From NCBI GenBank assembly GCA_964606505.1, contig CAZSGM010000006.1, forward strand, positions 45,838-109,837: 64,000 nucleotides of DNA. Reading direction: 5' to 3'. The notes below the pieces were generated by a model. That model saw only the letters and a list, made by a program, of their open reading frames with translations. It was not told the DNA's origin and made no database searches. The translations under genes were made by a program, and so were the position numbers. Below are positions 18,325 to 28,742 of the stretch, in pieces (within the stretch, counting starts at the first letter, position 1; each line of letters opens with the position of its first letter). The DNA comes from CAKVOD01 sp964606505 (lineage in GTDB: Bacteria > Bacillota > Clostridia > Christensenellales > UBA1242).

Positions 18325-21300
18325 TTAATTATTACACCCGCAATATGCGTATAGTGCATTTTTTTGTTCTTTCGTTAGGTTAAGTGAGTTTATGTATGCT
18401 TTCATTCTTGCGGTTTCGCTTTTGTAGCCACAATACGCAAGGAGCAAGTACTTTTGGTTTGCTGTTAGGCTTGTACTTTGAACATACTTTTCTATTGCCT
18501 GTCGCACACTTTGCGTACCCTTGCTCGTTTGTGCGTTCTTATATTGTTTCTTTATTGCGCTGATTTGAGAAACATACATTGCTAATTTGTATGGGTCTAC
18601 GCCTTGCGCAAATAGCCCAAACTTGTTTAATGAGTCGCCTGTGATTGAACTTGTAGCGTTTTTGTAGTAATAGTTATACAACAACTTTATTGCACTTGCA
18701 CGTGTTTCGTCGTCTGCCTTTTGATAATCGCGCAATACCATCATTTTCTCAATTTCAATTCCAGCCTCTGCATACTTTGACTGTATGGCACTATATTGCG
18801 ACTGCGACAACTCAACCCTGTTCCCATCTGAGTCTGTATAAACCCCAACAATTTGGCTCGGGAACGCATTTATGCCATTGTTCCACAACCTTAACATTTC
18901 GCCTTGAACGACATTACTTGAAACCGCCACGCCCCTATCCTTGAGCATAGTCTTAAGAATAGCACTTTGCAGTGTCTCATTTCCATTCGCCTTATCAAGC
19001 GCCTTGTAGTATGTAGCCGAACCGCGCGACTTAAACAGTGAGTTCCATTCGTACGCTGTTTGCGGACTAACCAAATCAACAATTGCCTTAACATATTTCT
19101 CCGCGTTCCTAACAGGAATGCCGAAAGTCTGTGATAACCCCAAAATAGTTTGACGTATAATTTTGTTTATTTCGGTTGTATCATACTGTTGCCCATTAAT
19201 AAGCATAGTTGCCAGTTCTGCCAAATTGCTTCCAGCATTAACTATGTTTTGTAGCCCCGTGTATGCGGAGTTAGTTATGTCGTATCCCTGCAGCGCAGAA
19301 TACATATCGCGAACAATCGGAAACATACCAAACACTTGAGAAGTGAACTCGGGCAATATTCTATCTTGCCATTCTTCGTCGTCATCGTCTCCAGCAGTTT
19401 TTAGTAGTTCCTTAAATGCGATAGCAATCATTGTGGATATTGCCATCCCCCCCGCGACATTTGTTACTTGAACAACAAGGTTTTTCTTTGCTTCTTCTAA
19501 TTGTTTATCGACCTTTTCGGCAAACTCGGCATTTGTGCGATACTTTTCGCTCTTCCTCATTTTTGATAATGTCTTATACTTTACAGTGCTTGCGTACAAT
19601 CTTGTTAGCAACTGCAATGGCTCGGACATATACATTGTTGCAAATTTTATTAGTGCATTCTTTGAGCGCATTATTTGCGGTCTAAACGCCGCATTCCAGT
19701 TCGCTTGCGTTTTCATTAGTACTTCGTTAAATAACTTGCTTGACTGCTCTAAATTGCCGTTCGTCTTTCTCTTGCACGCCTCCCAAATAACGCCATTGCA
19801 CCACTTATCTAGTATTGACATTGGCGCGATTAATTTGTCCGTAACATCATCAATTTTTCCAAGCGCGCCTTTTTCTGATTTTATGCGTCCAAAATCAGTG
19901 TTAAATCCATCCCTAAAGCGGGCGTGTGCAAGTGCATTGTACTTATCTAATTCTGCAAGACTTTCGCCACGACGATTCATAAATTTCCCTATTCCAGCCA
20001 TTAGGTCACCGTAAGATAACCCACCACCCCTTGCTGAGTATATACTTATAAGTTGCATTGCCCACGATTTTATATTTAGATCAAGTGTTGCTTTGTAGGA
20101 ATAGTTACGAATAGTGTCTAGCACTTTTTGCACCTTATCTCTTCCGTTTCCAATGCCTTGAATATCCCTCAATAATTGTTGAATATATGGCACAAAATTA
20201 GCGTTGATGTCATTCAACTTTGCACGGATTGTTGTACCATCTTGCGTCTTTTTATTCATAATACGATTAAATGAATTGATAAACACGCCATAGCCGTAAT
20301 ACGTCGACATATCTTCCGTATGCCTAGCAATAACCCTTGCAATGTCATCAATCGCAATCGGGTTGGTGGCATTTGCCTTAGTAGCCTTATTAAAGCCGTA
20401 TGAATAAACACTTTTTGTTCTATTGAAAATTGTCGCATTGTCATCAAACTCGCTTCCCAATCGTTTTGCAAGCCCGTCATCCACAACTTCAATCGGTATG
20501 TATTTTTCGTCGGATACATTTGAAACTCCTTGCAATGCAATATCAGTTTCCCTTTTTGCGTTACGAGCCACTTCATTGAAAATCTTTTCTGCAATTTTTA
20601 TGTATTGCTTTTGTGTATCTGTAAGCGAAGCGGTCAACATATCTATGTCTTGTTGTGTAACTTTTGCCCTTATAGCACCGTCGTGTTGTGCCCTAATAAA
20701 TTTGCCTTTCGCAGCATATTTTTCGTTTATGACTAACACGCCACCATCTTCCATATGTTGCCTTGCTTGTGGGCGCTCCCACATCATAACCATAGTTATT
20801 TGTTGGGCTGGAGTAATTTTACCGCCCGCAAAATCAATCGTTGGCTTGCTCCAATTTGCCATTTCTTTTTTATTCTTTTGCGACAAATCTTTGAGCAAAT
20901 AATCTACATCTCGAAGCAATGTTTGCTTTTTAATTTCACAATTGACTATTTCGTTGTATGCCTTGTTCATAAAGCCGTCTTTATCGTATGCACTCATTGC
21001 ATCAAAAACCGCCCACGTCGCTTCGCAATTCAATGCAAGATTGTCAAATATAAATTTTCTATCACTCGGCATAAATTCACTATGAAAGTTTAAACCGTCA
21101 ACTGATTTTTGAGCAATTTCACTTTCTGACTGCCTTTTGTTTTCCCAAAATACTTTGTCATAGTTATTACATATATGTATCGCGTTATTAAATACATTTG
21201 TAAGCGAGGTCAATTCTTCTGCTGTCAAATTTTGCGTAGACGGTGCATTGGCAATTCGCGCCAACTCTTCTATATATAGGTTGTCTGTTTGTTCACACAA

Positions 21301-24300
21301 CTCCATTAATTGCTTATGTATAGGTGAAAATTCGTCGCGCAAAATCTCCCGCGCCTTTTTGCTTATATTCCCCGTATAAGTCATCGTCCTTTTCATTGCG
21401 TCTGTAAGTTTTGCAATAATAGGAACAACAACCTCATCTGCTGGCTTATTCTTCAACGCTTTGAACCTATCATACGATGTTTTAAACTTAACCAACGCTC
21501 TTGAATACGAATACGACTTGCACATCTCATCCCTATAGTGGTTAACACGCTTTTTATAGTATGCCTGCAACTTTGCTATACTGCTCACTTCCCCCGCCTT
21601 ACTTATTTCTTCACGCATTTCAGAGGTGAGTTTTAGTTTTAATTCTCCAATTTCACTATCTGAGAAAAAATCTGCTTTGTATTCTTTTATCTTCTCAGAT
21701 AATTGTTCCCTTAGATTATCATAGTAGTTGAGCATTTCAAAAAACGCATCGGCATCATTATCTGCGCGTATAATTACTCCAGCGTCTCGCAATTCCGCTA
21801 CAGCATCCGCAACGCTTACACCGCGGTTACCAGCGCTCCAATGTAAAAATATCGTGTTTGCTTGGTCGTCATAACGATATTTTATCTCTTCTTTTATACT
21901 TTCCAAATTTAACTTATTTCTGTACGCCTTTATTAAATCATAATCTGCGACATTAACATCTGACAATTCATCATAGATATTTTGGTATTTTGCATTAGCA
22001 ATAATACTATCCGCAATATTGGCTAATTCTTTATCTAATTTTTCTCCTCGCAATTTGTTGACATCCTCAAACATTTTTGTGATTGCTTCGTCTTTATCTT
22101 TTGATTTTACAATCCCATAATAGTCATTAATGTGTAAGTTCTTGCTAATTATTTCATCAACAATTTGCGCCGTTTCTTTCTTTGAGTATACTTTTGGGCG
22201 AGTGTAGTTCGCTAGTATTTTATTATGCTCGCCTTTTGTTAGTGAGTATTTTAAATCGGATGTACGAGTTACAAATTTATCTTTTACTAATTCGTTATTT
22301 ATTGGCACAAGTTGTTTAAATACTATAGTTTTATCACTTTCTTGTGCTTGTACATATACATTATGTAAAATGTTCGGCTCTTTGGTCGTTGGTATGACTG
22401 CAACATCTATATGTGTATATCCCGCTTGTTGTAGCGCGGTTGCTCTATGCCTACCCTCGTGGGATATTACTTTGCCACTAAGCAAGTCAACTTCCAAAAA
22501 CATATCCGAATCGACATTTTGCAAATCTTCTACATTGAGTAGCGCCGTTTCGCTATATATCTTGCGTCTAATTGCTTCGTTTCCACTCGCTTTGAGAAAG
22601 TCGTCTATGCGCATACGCGTAAGCATTGCATTTGGGAAACGCTCTTTAATTTTCTTTAATCGCGCTTCACTCATCCCAACATATTTTTGTTCTTGAGATA
22701 GTTCTTTATATGGTCGTTCAATATCCAATATTTCGCCAAATTCATCTGGCGAAACATCTTTGTGCAAATATATATTACCACTGTAAACTCTATATGCCGA
22801 AGTTCCATAATTACATTCGCAAAAAACTGGAGTTAAATTAACATCTTTTGCTACGCTTTCAATTAGGTCAATTTCATCGCGTCTTTGCGCACTTTTACGT
22901 TTTAATGTATTGGTGTCTATTACTTGAATAACAAAGGCTTTAACTTCTTCTTTTTCTTTATCCAGCCCTTGCCTATCTTCTCCAATCTTTTCTCTCGTGT
23001 TATTCTCTTTTTGTAAACTTTGTATTCTTCCCAATCGAGAGATATTATCCCTTGTGGAGTTTCTATGCCCGCCCGAAAACTCATCCAATCTGGTTGTTCG
23101 TTCTCTTCCATACTCTGCTCCTTTATTTGAGTTTACCCCATTTATATTGTTTTTGTCAACATCTTTGCTAAGGGAAAACTTTAATTCTTGTGGCAAATCC
23201 TTAACTTTTGTCTCGCGCGCAACAACATCGTCATAGTATTCAACTAAAGCGCCTTTATTTTTGAAGTAATTTATTATACGTCCGTCAGTACCTTTGGGCG
23301 CAATAACCGCCTTAACTTCGTCAAAACTTACTGCACGTTGTGGCTTGGCTTCAAAATAGTTAGTAGGATAGTCTTTGAGCATATTGAAAAATTGTTTAAC
23401 TTCGCTAACCGTTTCAAATGATGGCTCTTTTTGCCTATACTCAGCAAATATTTGTTTTATTGATTCAGTAGACTGACTGCCTTTTGCCATATCAACAAGC
23501 ATATCCGCCGCCACCATAAAATCGTCGTGGATTTTATCGCAAAGTGCATCAAATGCATTGTTGGTTGCTTCTTTAAATTCTTCCATTTTGTCTTCAGGAA
23601 CAATTCGGTCTTTGTATGCTCTAATCTCTTGCAATGATTTAAATTGTGTTGTAAGTAGACTTCTAATGTTTCCAATCCCATAGTTGAATCCCTCTTGATT
23701 TTGGACTGCTCCAGACATATATTTAACTAAGTTTTCAAGCGTAACTTGAGTATGCAATTGATTAAAACTTTTTCTATTGCCATAAGAGTCAAAGGGGTCT
23801 TTGTTGTTATTAAAATAAGCCCCCTCATCATATTTAGATAGTAAATCTTTTACATATTTTTGTATGTCTTTTTCTTTCCCTTTTGTTAACACATTAAGTC
23901 TGTCTATGGTTGCATTTTTGTCAATAACTTTTGTCCCCTTTTTGCTAGCATACTCATTTGCCCTTCTTATAAATGCGTCAACCTTATAAAAACTTAAATC
24001 TTCCTTTATGTTTTCCGCTTTTTTCTGGTATCTTTTTCTAAAAGATTCCATAATATTTGGTCGCTCTGCCTTTTTTAAATATACTACTTGTAACACTTTC
24101 GCAACATCAGGCATAATTACCCCCACAACATAATCATAGTCAGCTTCTTGCGTATTATTGATTATGTCCGGATATTTTTCTATAAGCATTTCGCTTACAG
24201 GCGTATCAATTTCATCTTGCTGATACAATTTGTAAATTGGTTCAAACTTTACTCCACTGTCTTTTAGGTATTGCAGTTTAACAAAGTTTTTGATACTCAA

Positions 24301-27300
24301 TGCATCGACTGCTTGCGCTAGAGAACTTTCTTCAAAATACTGCCCCAATGAAGACGGCGAGTTTATGTCGTTTAGTTCTTTCATACTCGGTTCAAACTTT
24401 TTATAGACATCATCTTCGACATTCTTTTTAAATTTCGTTATCACCTTAGGAAAAAGCTTTGAATAAACATCTGCGCTAAATACTTTGTTTTTAGTGTTTT
24501 TAGGGTCTATTGTAGTCTTATCAAATATTAAAGAAATCGCTCCAAAATTCTCAAATTTTGAGTCATCCTTCGTTATCGCAATTGACGGCACGGCAAACCC
24601 GCCTATTTCCATTGACGCAAGCAACTTTTGTTCAGATATATTGTGCATAACAATTAAATCTTTTCCGTTTTGCGTGTCGCTTAACGAATATTTTGCCCCT
24701 TTTATATCTAGTGGCTTACCGACATTATCTAGCGCCTTTTGGTAGAGTTTTTGCGCTTTGTTGAGAAATTTATAAACTTCTTTTTCTTGCGCTGATTTGC
24801 CAACTTTGTTTTTGAAGTAGTAGCCAATGTTTTTTATGAAACTAAATATTTTCTGAAATATGCTTTTATTTCGATTAGCAAGTTTTTGCAAACGAAAACT
24901 ATCTGTAAACATATACTCACTCGTGTAGATTGCGACAACTTCACTCACTATAGCACTTGGGTTGACTGCGCCATACTGCTTCGAGTATGCTTCGACTATA
25001 TCTTCCACCGTCCAATAGTTGCCCGATATATCATTCAGTCTTTTTAGAACGCTGGTGTCTTTTGTAAGGTCATCCAAAATAAACTGCGCATATTTACCAT
25101 ACTCTTTGCTCCCCTCCATAAAGTGGGTCAATTCGTGCATTAATGCAGTTTTCGTTGGCATTTTTGCTTTTGTGGAAATGTAGATAACTCCATTTGCATA
25201 AGCGCCATTTTGATTAGCACCCAATTCATCCGTGAATACAACATCGGCAAAATTGCGGTGCACATTCATTGTTGAGACCCAATCTAATGCTTCTATTTGT
25301 TCTGCGTTTAGATTCTTTGTCGTTGGCTTAAGCGCTAGTTTACTCTCTTTGCCCCATAGACGCGGAGAGTATGCCCTGCGATTGTATTTTTTGCTCGCGC
25401 TTTGTGCCTGCTCACGCGTTTTTGAGCCTTTGTCAGCGTCCTGCTTCGGTGCAACGGTTCCGTCTTTTTGCGGAACTGCAGTGTCATTTGGGGCATTTTC
25501 GACACTTTTTGCCTTGTTTTTACCCAAATTTTCGCTTTCTTTCTCAATTTTTTCACTTTTTTGAGGATTTTTGTTGACATTTTCATTTTTATTGCGTATA
25601 CTAGTATCAATAGAGGAAGTGCCTGCGGACGCTTGTCCGATAATTCTGTCAGAAGCATTGCTTGGGGCAGATTGGGCGCCTCTATTTTTTTGTTGTATAC
25701 TGTTAATATCATAAAGAGTTTTTTTATCTCCACTTACACCAACATTTAATATCGCTTCATAATCGTTTCCATTCATTTTAAAATTAATTTTATAATAATC
25801 AACCCCATTACCTACAAATGAATGATTTTTTGTATCTTCCTTATGCCCAATAAACTCGCCTGTGTTAATTAAATTGTCTAGTTCCGTAGAAATGTGATCG
25901 CGCACATTTCTTATTTGTTTGTTTTGGGTTCGGGAATAAGGAATTTTCATCGCCGTTTTTTTAGTAACATCAATATTTGAATAATCATTCCCTTTAAAAT
26001 GCTCTAAAATATATTGTTTAGCAACTTTAGCACCATCTGCAACATTTTTCCCGTCAAACAAATGTTGGTCGGTGTCTATATTTACGTATTCGTTGCCGTT
26101 GGCATCTTTTTTTATACTAAATTTGGCTTCAGCGATTGCTGGAGTTTTGTTTTTTGTATCAAGTGCGTCATTTTCGCTCATTTCTTTGAGTGTGGACGCA
26201 TTCTTTGCGTCTTGAGATAAATTATTCACAACGACATTATCGTTTAAATTTACCCCCACTTTTTGCGTGTTTTGACCTATATAATTGCCATTATTGTCAA
26301 ATACTCTATTTAGGTTATATTTTTCTAGGAACTTTGCGCGCTTTTCTGGCTTCATAGACCTTAGTTGCTCGCTTGCATTTTGGTATGCTTGACTAATGCG
26401 CTGATTGTATTTTTCGTTCTTTGCGTCGGTCAATTTCCCTTTGCCCCATTCTTGATTAGCAAGTTGCTCGGTTTCTTGGACTTTTTGCAAATTTTCTAGC
26501 GTTTCGCGCTTCTTTTCGCCGATTTTACCTACAGTGTTGCGATAACCTACGCTTGCAAGCCCGCCTATTAGCGCCGACTCCATTCTTTCTGATTGTGTAG
26601 AAAGTTTTGCATCGGGGTCATAAGTCATTCGTTTTATGTATGGATTGATTGTCGTAGAAATATATTCTTCCAACGCCTCGCCTCCAGCGTCTAATAAGTG
26701 TTTAACGCCCTTTTTAGCATAAGCATTGCCAGCAATTTTTGCGCCGATGTCGTCTAAAAAGCCTTTGCCGAACACATTTTTTGCCATACCACCACTTATT
26801 TTTTCAATTGCACCCTCAACCGCGCCACTGATTGAACCATAAACGAGCCCCGAATAATAGTCTGCGCCATCCTTAAATGCCTCTTCCATTCCGTTACCAC
26901 TAGCACTCACCATAAGCATTCCCAAAGAGGCTGGACCTGTTGCTGCAGCTGGCAAAATTTGCCCAATAGTTTGCGGAACTCCGCGAATTACATTTTGCAC
27001 TCCTTGACTTGCATCGTTTATATATGATACCTTAGTAACGTCGGCAAGCGGTTTTGAAATGTTGTTGTAAGTCCAGTCGTACCCTATATTCTTTTTAATT
27101 TGATTTTGAAAATCCTTATCGAATAAACCGCCAACTGCACCCACAACACCACTACCAAAGTCAACTACACCCTCCACGCCCTTTGCAATACCCGTACCGA
27201 CTTGCCCGAAAAAATCGAGAACAGTTGCACCAGCACGTTCAAAAAAATTTGCATTTTGGCGCTTTACTTCCTCTGATTTCTGTTTATCAATTATTGTTTG

Positions 27301-27423
27301 CCGTTTCGCAATTTGCTCCGCAATTTGTTTTTGATATACAATAGCTTTCTCATTTTCTTTTTCAATTAATATTTTATTCTTTACGGCTTCTCTAATTTTA
27401 CTAGCCTTTAACTCGTTGTACAT
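18325..27423 (-). CDS. Giant phage polyvalent protein (3032 residues)
   Basis: The start follows AAGGAG, 8 bases after the upstream gene. The N-terminal 300 residues are Gly/Ala-rich with hydrophobic helices (GVEGVVDFGSGVVGAVGG region). About 430-590 resembles a large-polyvalent-protein-associated domain (LPD3-like), ending NVGVSGDKKTLYDINSI. A zinc metallopeptidase motif HELTH lies near residue 763. A ParB-like motif, HEGRHRATAL, lies near 1650-1660. The last 700 residues have helices, a membrane-like stretch, an acidic DDDDEEW and an LPD38-like region. Family members are packaged or injected proteins that combine peptidase, nuclease and modifying domains to act on the host at entry; the exact role here is inferred. 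Residues about 1437-1501 are encoded by DNA that also carries a nested small gene. Confidence 0.8.
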   Translation of the reverse strand: MYNELKASKIREAVKNKILIEKENEKAIVYQKQIAEQIAKRQTIIDKQKSEEVKRQNANFFERAGATVLDFFGQVGTGIAKGVEGVVDFGSGVVGAVGGLFDKDFQNQIKKNIGYDWTYNNISKPLADVTKVSYINDASQGVQNVIRGVPQTIGQILPAAATGPASLGMLMVSASGNGMEEAFKDGADYYSGLVYGSISGAVEGAIEKISGGMAKNVFGKGFLDDIGAKIAGNAYAKKGVKHLLDAGGEALEEYISTTINPYIKRMTYDPDAKLSTQSERMESALIGGLASVGYRNTVGKIGEKKRETLENLQKVQETEQLANQEWGKGKLTDAKNEKYNQRISQAYQNASEQLRSMKPEKRAKFLEKYNLNRVFDNNGNYIGQNTQKVGVNLNDNVVVNNLSQDAKNASTLKEMSENDALDTKNKTPAIAEAKFSIKKDANGNEYVNIDTDQHLFDGKNVADGAKVAKQYILEHFKGNDYSNIDVTKKTAMKIPYSRTQNKQIRNVRDHISTELDNLINTGEFIGHKEDTKNHSFVGNGVDYYKINFKMNGNDYEAILNVGVSGDKKTLYDINSIQQKNRGAQSAPSNASDRIIGQASAGTSSIDTSIRNKNENVNKNPQKSEKIEKESENLGKNKAKSVENAPNDTAVPQKDGTVAPKQDADKGSKTREQAQSASKKYNRRAYSPRLWGKESKLALKPTTKNLNAEQIEALDWVSTMNVHRNFADVVFTDELGANQNGAYANGVIYISTKAKMPTKTALMHELTHFMEGSKEYGKYAQFILDDLTKDTSVLKRLNDISGNYWTVEDIVEAYSKQYGAVNPSAIVSEVVAIYTSEYMFTDSFRLQKLANRNKSIFQKIFSFIKNIGYYFKNKVGKSAQEKEVYKFLNKAQKLYQKALDNVGKPLDIKGAKYSLSDTQNGKDLIVMHNISEQKLLASMEIGGFAVPSIAITKDDSKFENFGAISLIFDKTTIDPKNTKNKVFSADVYSKLFPKVITKFKKNVEDDVYKKFEPSMKELNDINSPSSLGQYFEESSLAQAVDALSIKNFVKLQYLKDSGVKFEPIYKLYQQDEIDTPVSEMLIEKYPDIINNTQEADYDYVVGVIMPDVAKVLQVVYLKKAERPNIMESFRKRYQKKAENIKEDLSFYKVDAFIRRANEYASKKGTKVIDKNATIDRLNVLTKGKEKDIQKYVKDLLSKYDEGAYFNNNKDPFDSYGNRKSFNQLHTQVTLENLVKYMSGAVQNQEGFNYGIGNIRSLLTTQFKSLQEIRAYKDRIVPEDKMEEFKEATNNAFDALCDKIHDDFMVAADMLVDMAKGSQSTESIKQIFAEYRQKEPSFETVSEVKQFFNMLKDYPTNYFEAKPQRAVSFDEVKAVIAPKGTDGRIINYFKNKGALVEYYDDVVARETKVKDLPQELKFSLSKDVDKNNINGVNSNKGAEYGRERTTRLDEFSGGHRNSTRDNISRLGRIQSLQKENNTREKIGEDRQGLDKEKEEVKAFVIQVIDTNTLKRKSAQRRDEIDLIESVAKDVNLTPVFCECNYGTSAYRVYSGNIYLHKDVSPDEFGEILDIERPYKELSQEQKYVGMSEARLKKIKERFPNAMLTRMRIDDFLKASGNEAIRRKIYSETALLNVEDLQNVDSDMFLEVDLLSGKVISHEGRHRATALQQAGYTHIDVAVIPTTKEPNILHNVYVQAQESDKTIVFKQLVPINNELVKDKFVTRTSDLKYSLTKGEHNKILANYTRPKVYSKKETAQIVDEIISKNLHINDYYGIVKSKDKDEAITKMFEDVNKLRGEKLDKELANIADSIIANAKYQNIYDELSDVNVADYDLIKAYRNKLNLESIKEEIKYRYDDQANTIFLHWSAGNRGVSVADAVAELRDAGVIIRADNDADAFFEMLNYYDNLREQLSEKIKEYKADFFSDSEIGELKLKLTSEMREEISKAGEVSSIAKLQAYYKKRVNHYRDEMCKSYSYSRALVKFKTSYDRFKALKNKPADEVVVPIIAKLTDAMKRTMTYTGNISKKAREILRDEFSPIHKQLMELCEQTDNLYIEELARIANAPSTQNLTAEELTSLTNVFNNAIHICNNYDKVFWENKRQSESEIAQKSVDGLNFHSEFMPSDRKFIFDNLALNCEATWAVFDAMSAYDKDGFMNKAYNEIVNCEIKKQTLLRDVDYLLKDLSQKNKKEMANWSKPTIDFAGGKITPAQQITMVMMWERPQARQHMEDGGVLVINEKYAAKGKFIRAQHDGAIRAKVTQQDIDMLTASLTDTQKQYIKIAEKIFNEVARNAKRETDIALQGVSNVSDEKYIPIEVVDDGLAKRLGSEFDDNATIFNRTKSVYSYGFNKATKANATNPIAIDDIARVIARHTEDMSTYYGYGVFINSFNRIMNKKTQDGTTIRAKLNDINANFVPYIQQLLRDIQGIGNGRDKVQKVLDTIRNYSYKATLDLNIKSWAMQLISIYSARGGGLSYGDLMAGIGKFMNRRGESLAELDKYNALAHARFRDGFNTDFGRIKSEKGALGKIDDVTDKLIAPMSILDKWCNGVIWEACKRKTNGNLEQSSKLFNEVLMKTQANWNAAFRPQIMRSKNALIKFATMYMSEPLQLLTRLYASTVKYKTLSKMRKSEKYRTNAEFAEKVDKQLEEAKKNLVVQVTNVAGGMAISTMIAIAFKELLKTAGDDDDEEWQDRILPEFTSQVFGMFPIVRDMYSALQGYDITNSAYTGLQNIVNAGSNLAELATMLINGQQYDTTEINKIIRQTILGLSQTFGIPVRNAEKYVKAIVDLVSPQTAYEWNSLFKSRGSATYYKALDKANGNETLQSAILKTMLKDRGVAVSSNVVQGEMLRLWNNGINAFPSQIVGVYTDSDGNRVELSQSQYSAIQSKYAEAGIEIEKMMVLRDYQKADDETRASAIKLLYNYYYKNATSSITGDSLNKFGLFAQGVDPYKLAMYVSQISAIKKQYKNAQTSKGTQSVRQAIEKYVQSTSLTANQKYLLLAYCGYKSETARMKAYINSLNLTKEQKNALYAYCGCNN
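22920..23111 (-). CDS. Nested small gene, copy B, out of frame inside the giant phage gene
   Basis: ATG at 23111 is preceded by AAAGGAG with a normal spacing of 6-7 bases. The 63-residue product MEENEQPDWMSFRAG... shares its core with the protein at 17974-18141 (EQPDW to GKGWIK, about 50 residues). Its frame differs from that of the giant gene, which reads through the same bases as a charged linker. The differences between the copies fall almost only at third positions of the small frame, which are first positions of the giant frame. So the small protein is what selection keeps. Homology stops at the gene ends, suggesting insertion of a gene-sized unit into a linker. The function is unknown. 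Confidence 0.6.
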   Translation of the reverse strand: MEENEQPDWMSFRAGIETPQGIISLDWEEYKVYKKRITREKRLEKIGKGWIKKKKKLKPLLFK

Positions 27424-27431
27424 AGTACTCC

Positions 27432-28742
27432 TTATACTTTCTTAGATTCATACCAATTCCCATCATAATATGTAAGTGTTTTACTATGTGTTGACCAGCC
27501 TTTCGCCCCCCAAGCTGGCAATACCAATATAGCGTACGATAACACATCTTCCACAAAATTAAATTTATCTCTGCCACTATTATCGCAATTAATTTTCACT
27601 GAAAAGCCATTTGGGATAGTTGAATTGAATGGGTTATCAAATCCCGCCTTTGACAATGCTTTTGTAAAACTATCATTTTGTGTAATTTCATTAGCGTTGT
27701 TATCCAATTTCCTAGTTAGTCTGTATTTGCTTCCCCCATACTCAATTGGCGTTACGCCGTTGATTATATCTTGCTTAGTTTTTTCATTTTCTATAGATAT
27801 ACTCTCCGCTTTTTGAGTCTCTGCATAATCAGTTAATAATTCCTTATATTCCCCTAACTTGTCGTTCTTTTTAATCTTTTCAATATATTTATCCCAATCT
27901 TCAATTGTTGTATTTTCATTATTTTTCAATGTTTCAAGCCCTTCATATAATTGAGCGTACCACTCGCTTGCTATGTTATTATTTTCTTGCTCTTGCTTGT
28001 CGTAAAGCACATCATTTTTGTTGGAAATGTTTTCATTTATGGCGCGAACATTTGAATTGTAATCGCTTGTTACGTCTTGCATTGTGTCGTTGTAACTTTC
28101 GTTAATGTTGCTCAAGTTCCTCGAGTAGGTATTGTCAATCCCCAAATTTGCGTCGCGGACAAGCCCTAAGTTGCCTGAATAACCATTTTTATTTAAGACA
28201 TCTGGCAAATATTTTTGCATTAGCCATTTTTGGTAATTTGCGTTGGCTTCTTGTTGATACTTTTCTCGGTTTAGGCGTTCTTGTTGCGCTTGGTACTCTG
28301 TAAGTAAGTCTTGCTTTTGCAAATAACCGTCGTACATATTTTGTCCTATGCGATACGTCGTCTCATCCATTGCATCCGTCCTATAATACCCCTTGCTGTC
28401 ATCAAACTCGCCTACGCCTGCATTTTCGTTCCACCATTGCTTAAAGCGGTCTTGTTGCGAAAGTTGTGGCGTATATTGCGAATTTTTAAGTAACTCATTG
28501 TATGCTTGTTGGCTTGATTGGGGCGATGTTGTCGTTGCTTGTACTTGCGGGGCTTGCGCTTGTTGGTTCGTCTGCGTTATCTGTTGCGCTTGTTGTACTT
28601 GTGGCGCATTCATAGTTTGCAAGTTCGGCATTTGCGCTTGAACTGCTTTCGTTGTTGCTTGCGCACTTATTAAGTTTTGTGGTTGTTTCTGCTTTTGCGC
28701 ACGTGTCATCAATTGCTTCCACATTTCGTTTTGATTGCTCAT
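27432..28742 (-). CDS. Phage virion-associated Gln/Asn-rich protein
   Basis: The 436-residue protein starts after AAAAGGAG. Residues 1-95 are very rich in Gln, Ala and Thr. The middle is a long, probably coiled-coil helical part with many Asn, Gln and Tyr (QWWNENAGVGEFDD, then YNDTMQDVTSDYNSN). The C-terminal 80 residues are more globular. Its place just before the giant polyvalent gene and after the membrane proteins suggests an internal or ejected virion protein. The first 248 bases overlap the gene upstream in another frame. I do not recognise a named family. Confidence 0.7.
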   Translation of the reverse strand: MSNQNEMWKQLMTRAQKQKQPQNLISAQATTKAVQAQMPNLQTMNAPQVQQAQQITQTNQQAQAPQVQATTTSPQSSQQAYNELLKNSQYTPQLSQQDRFKQWWNENAGVGEFDDSKGYYRTDAMDETTYRIGQNMYDGYLQKQDLLTEYQAQQERLNREKYQQEANANYQKWLMQKYLPDVLNKNGYSGNLGLVRDANLGIDNTYSRNLSNINESYNDTMQDVTSDYNSNVRAINENISNKNDVLYDKQEQENNNIASEWYAQLYEGLETLKNNENTTIEDWDKYIEKIKKNDKLGEYKELLTDYAETQKAESISIENEKTKQDIINGVTPIEYGGSKYRLTRKLDNNANEITQNDSFTKALSKAGFDNPFNSTIPNGFSVKINCDNSGRDKFNFVEDVLSYAILVLPAWGAKGWSTHSKTLTYYDGNWYESKKV

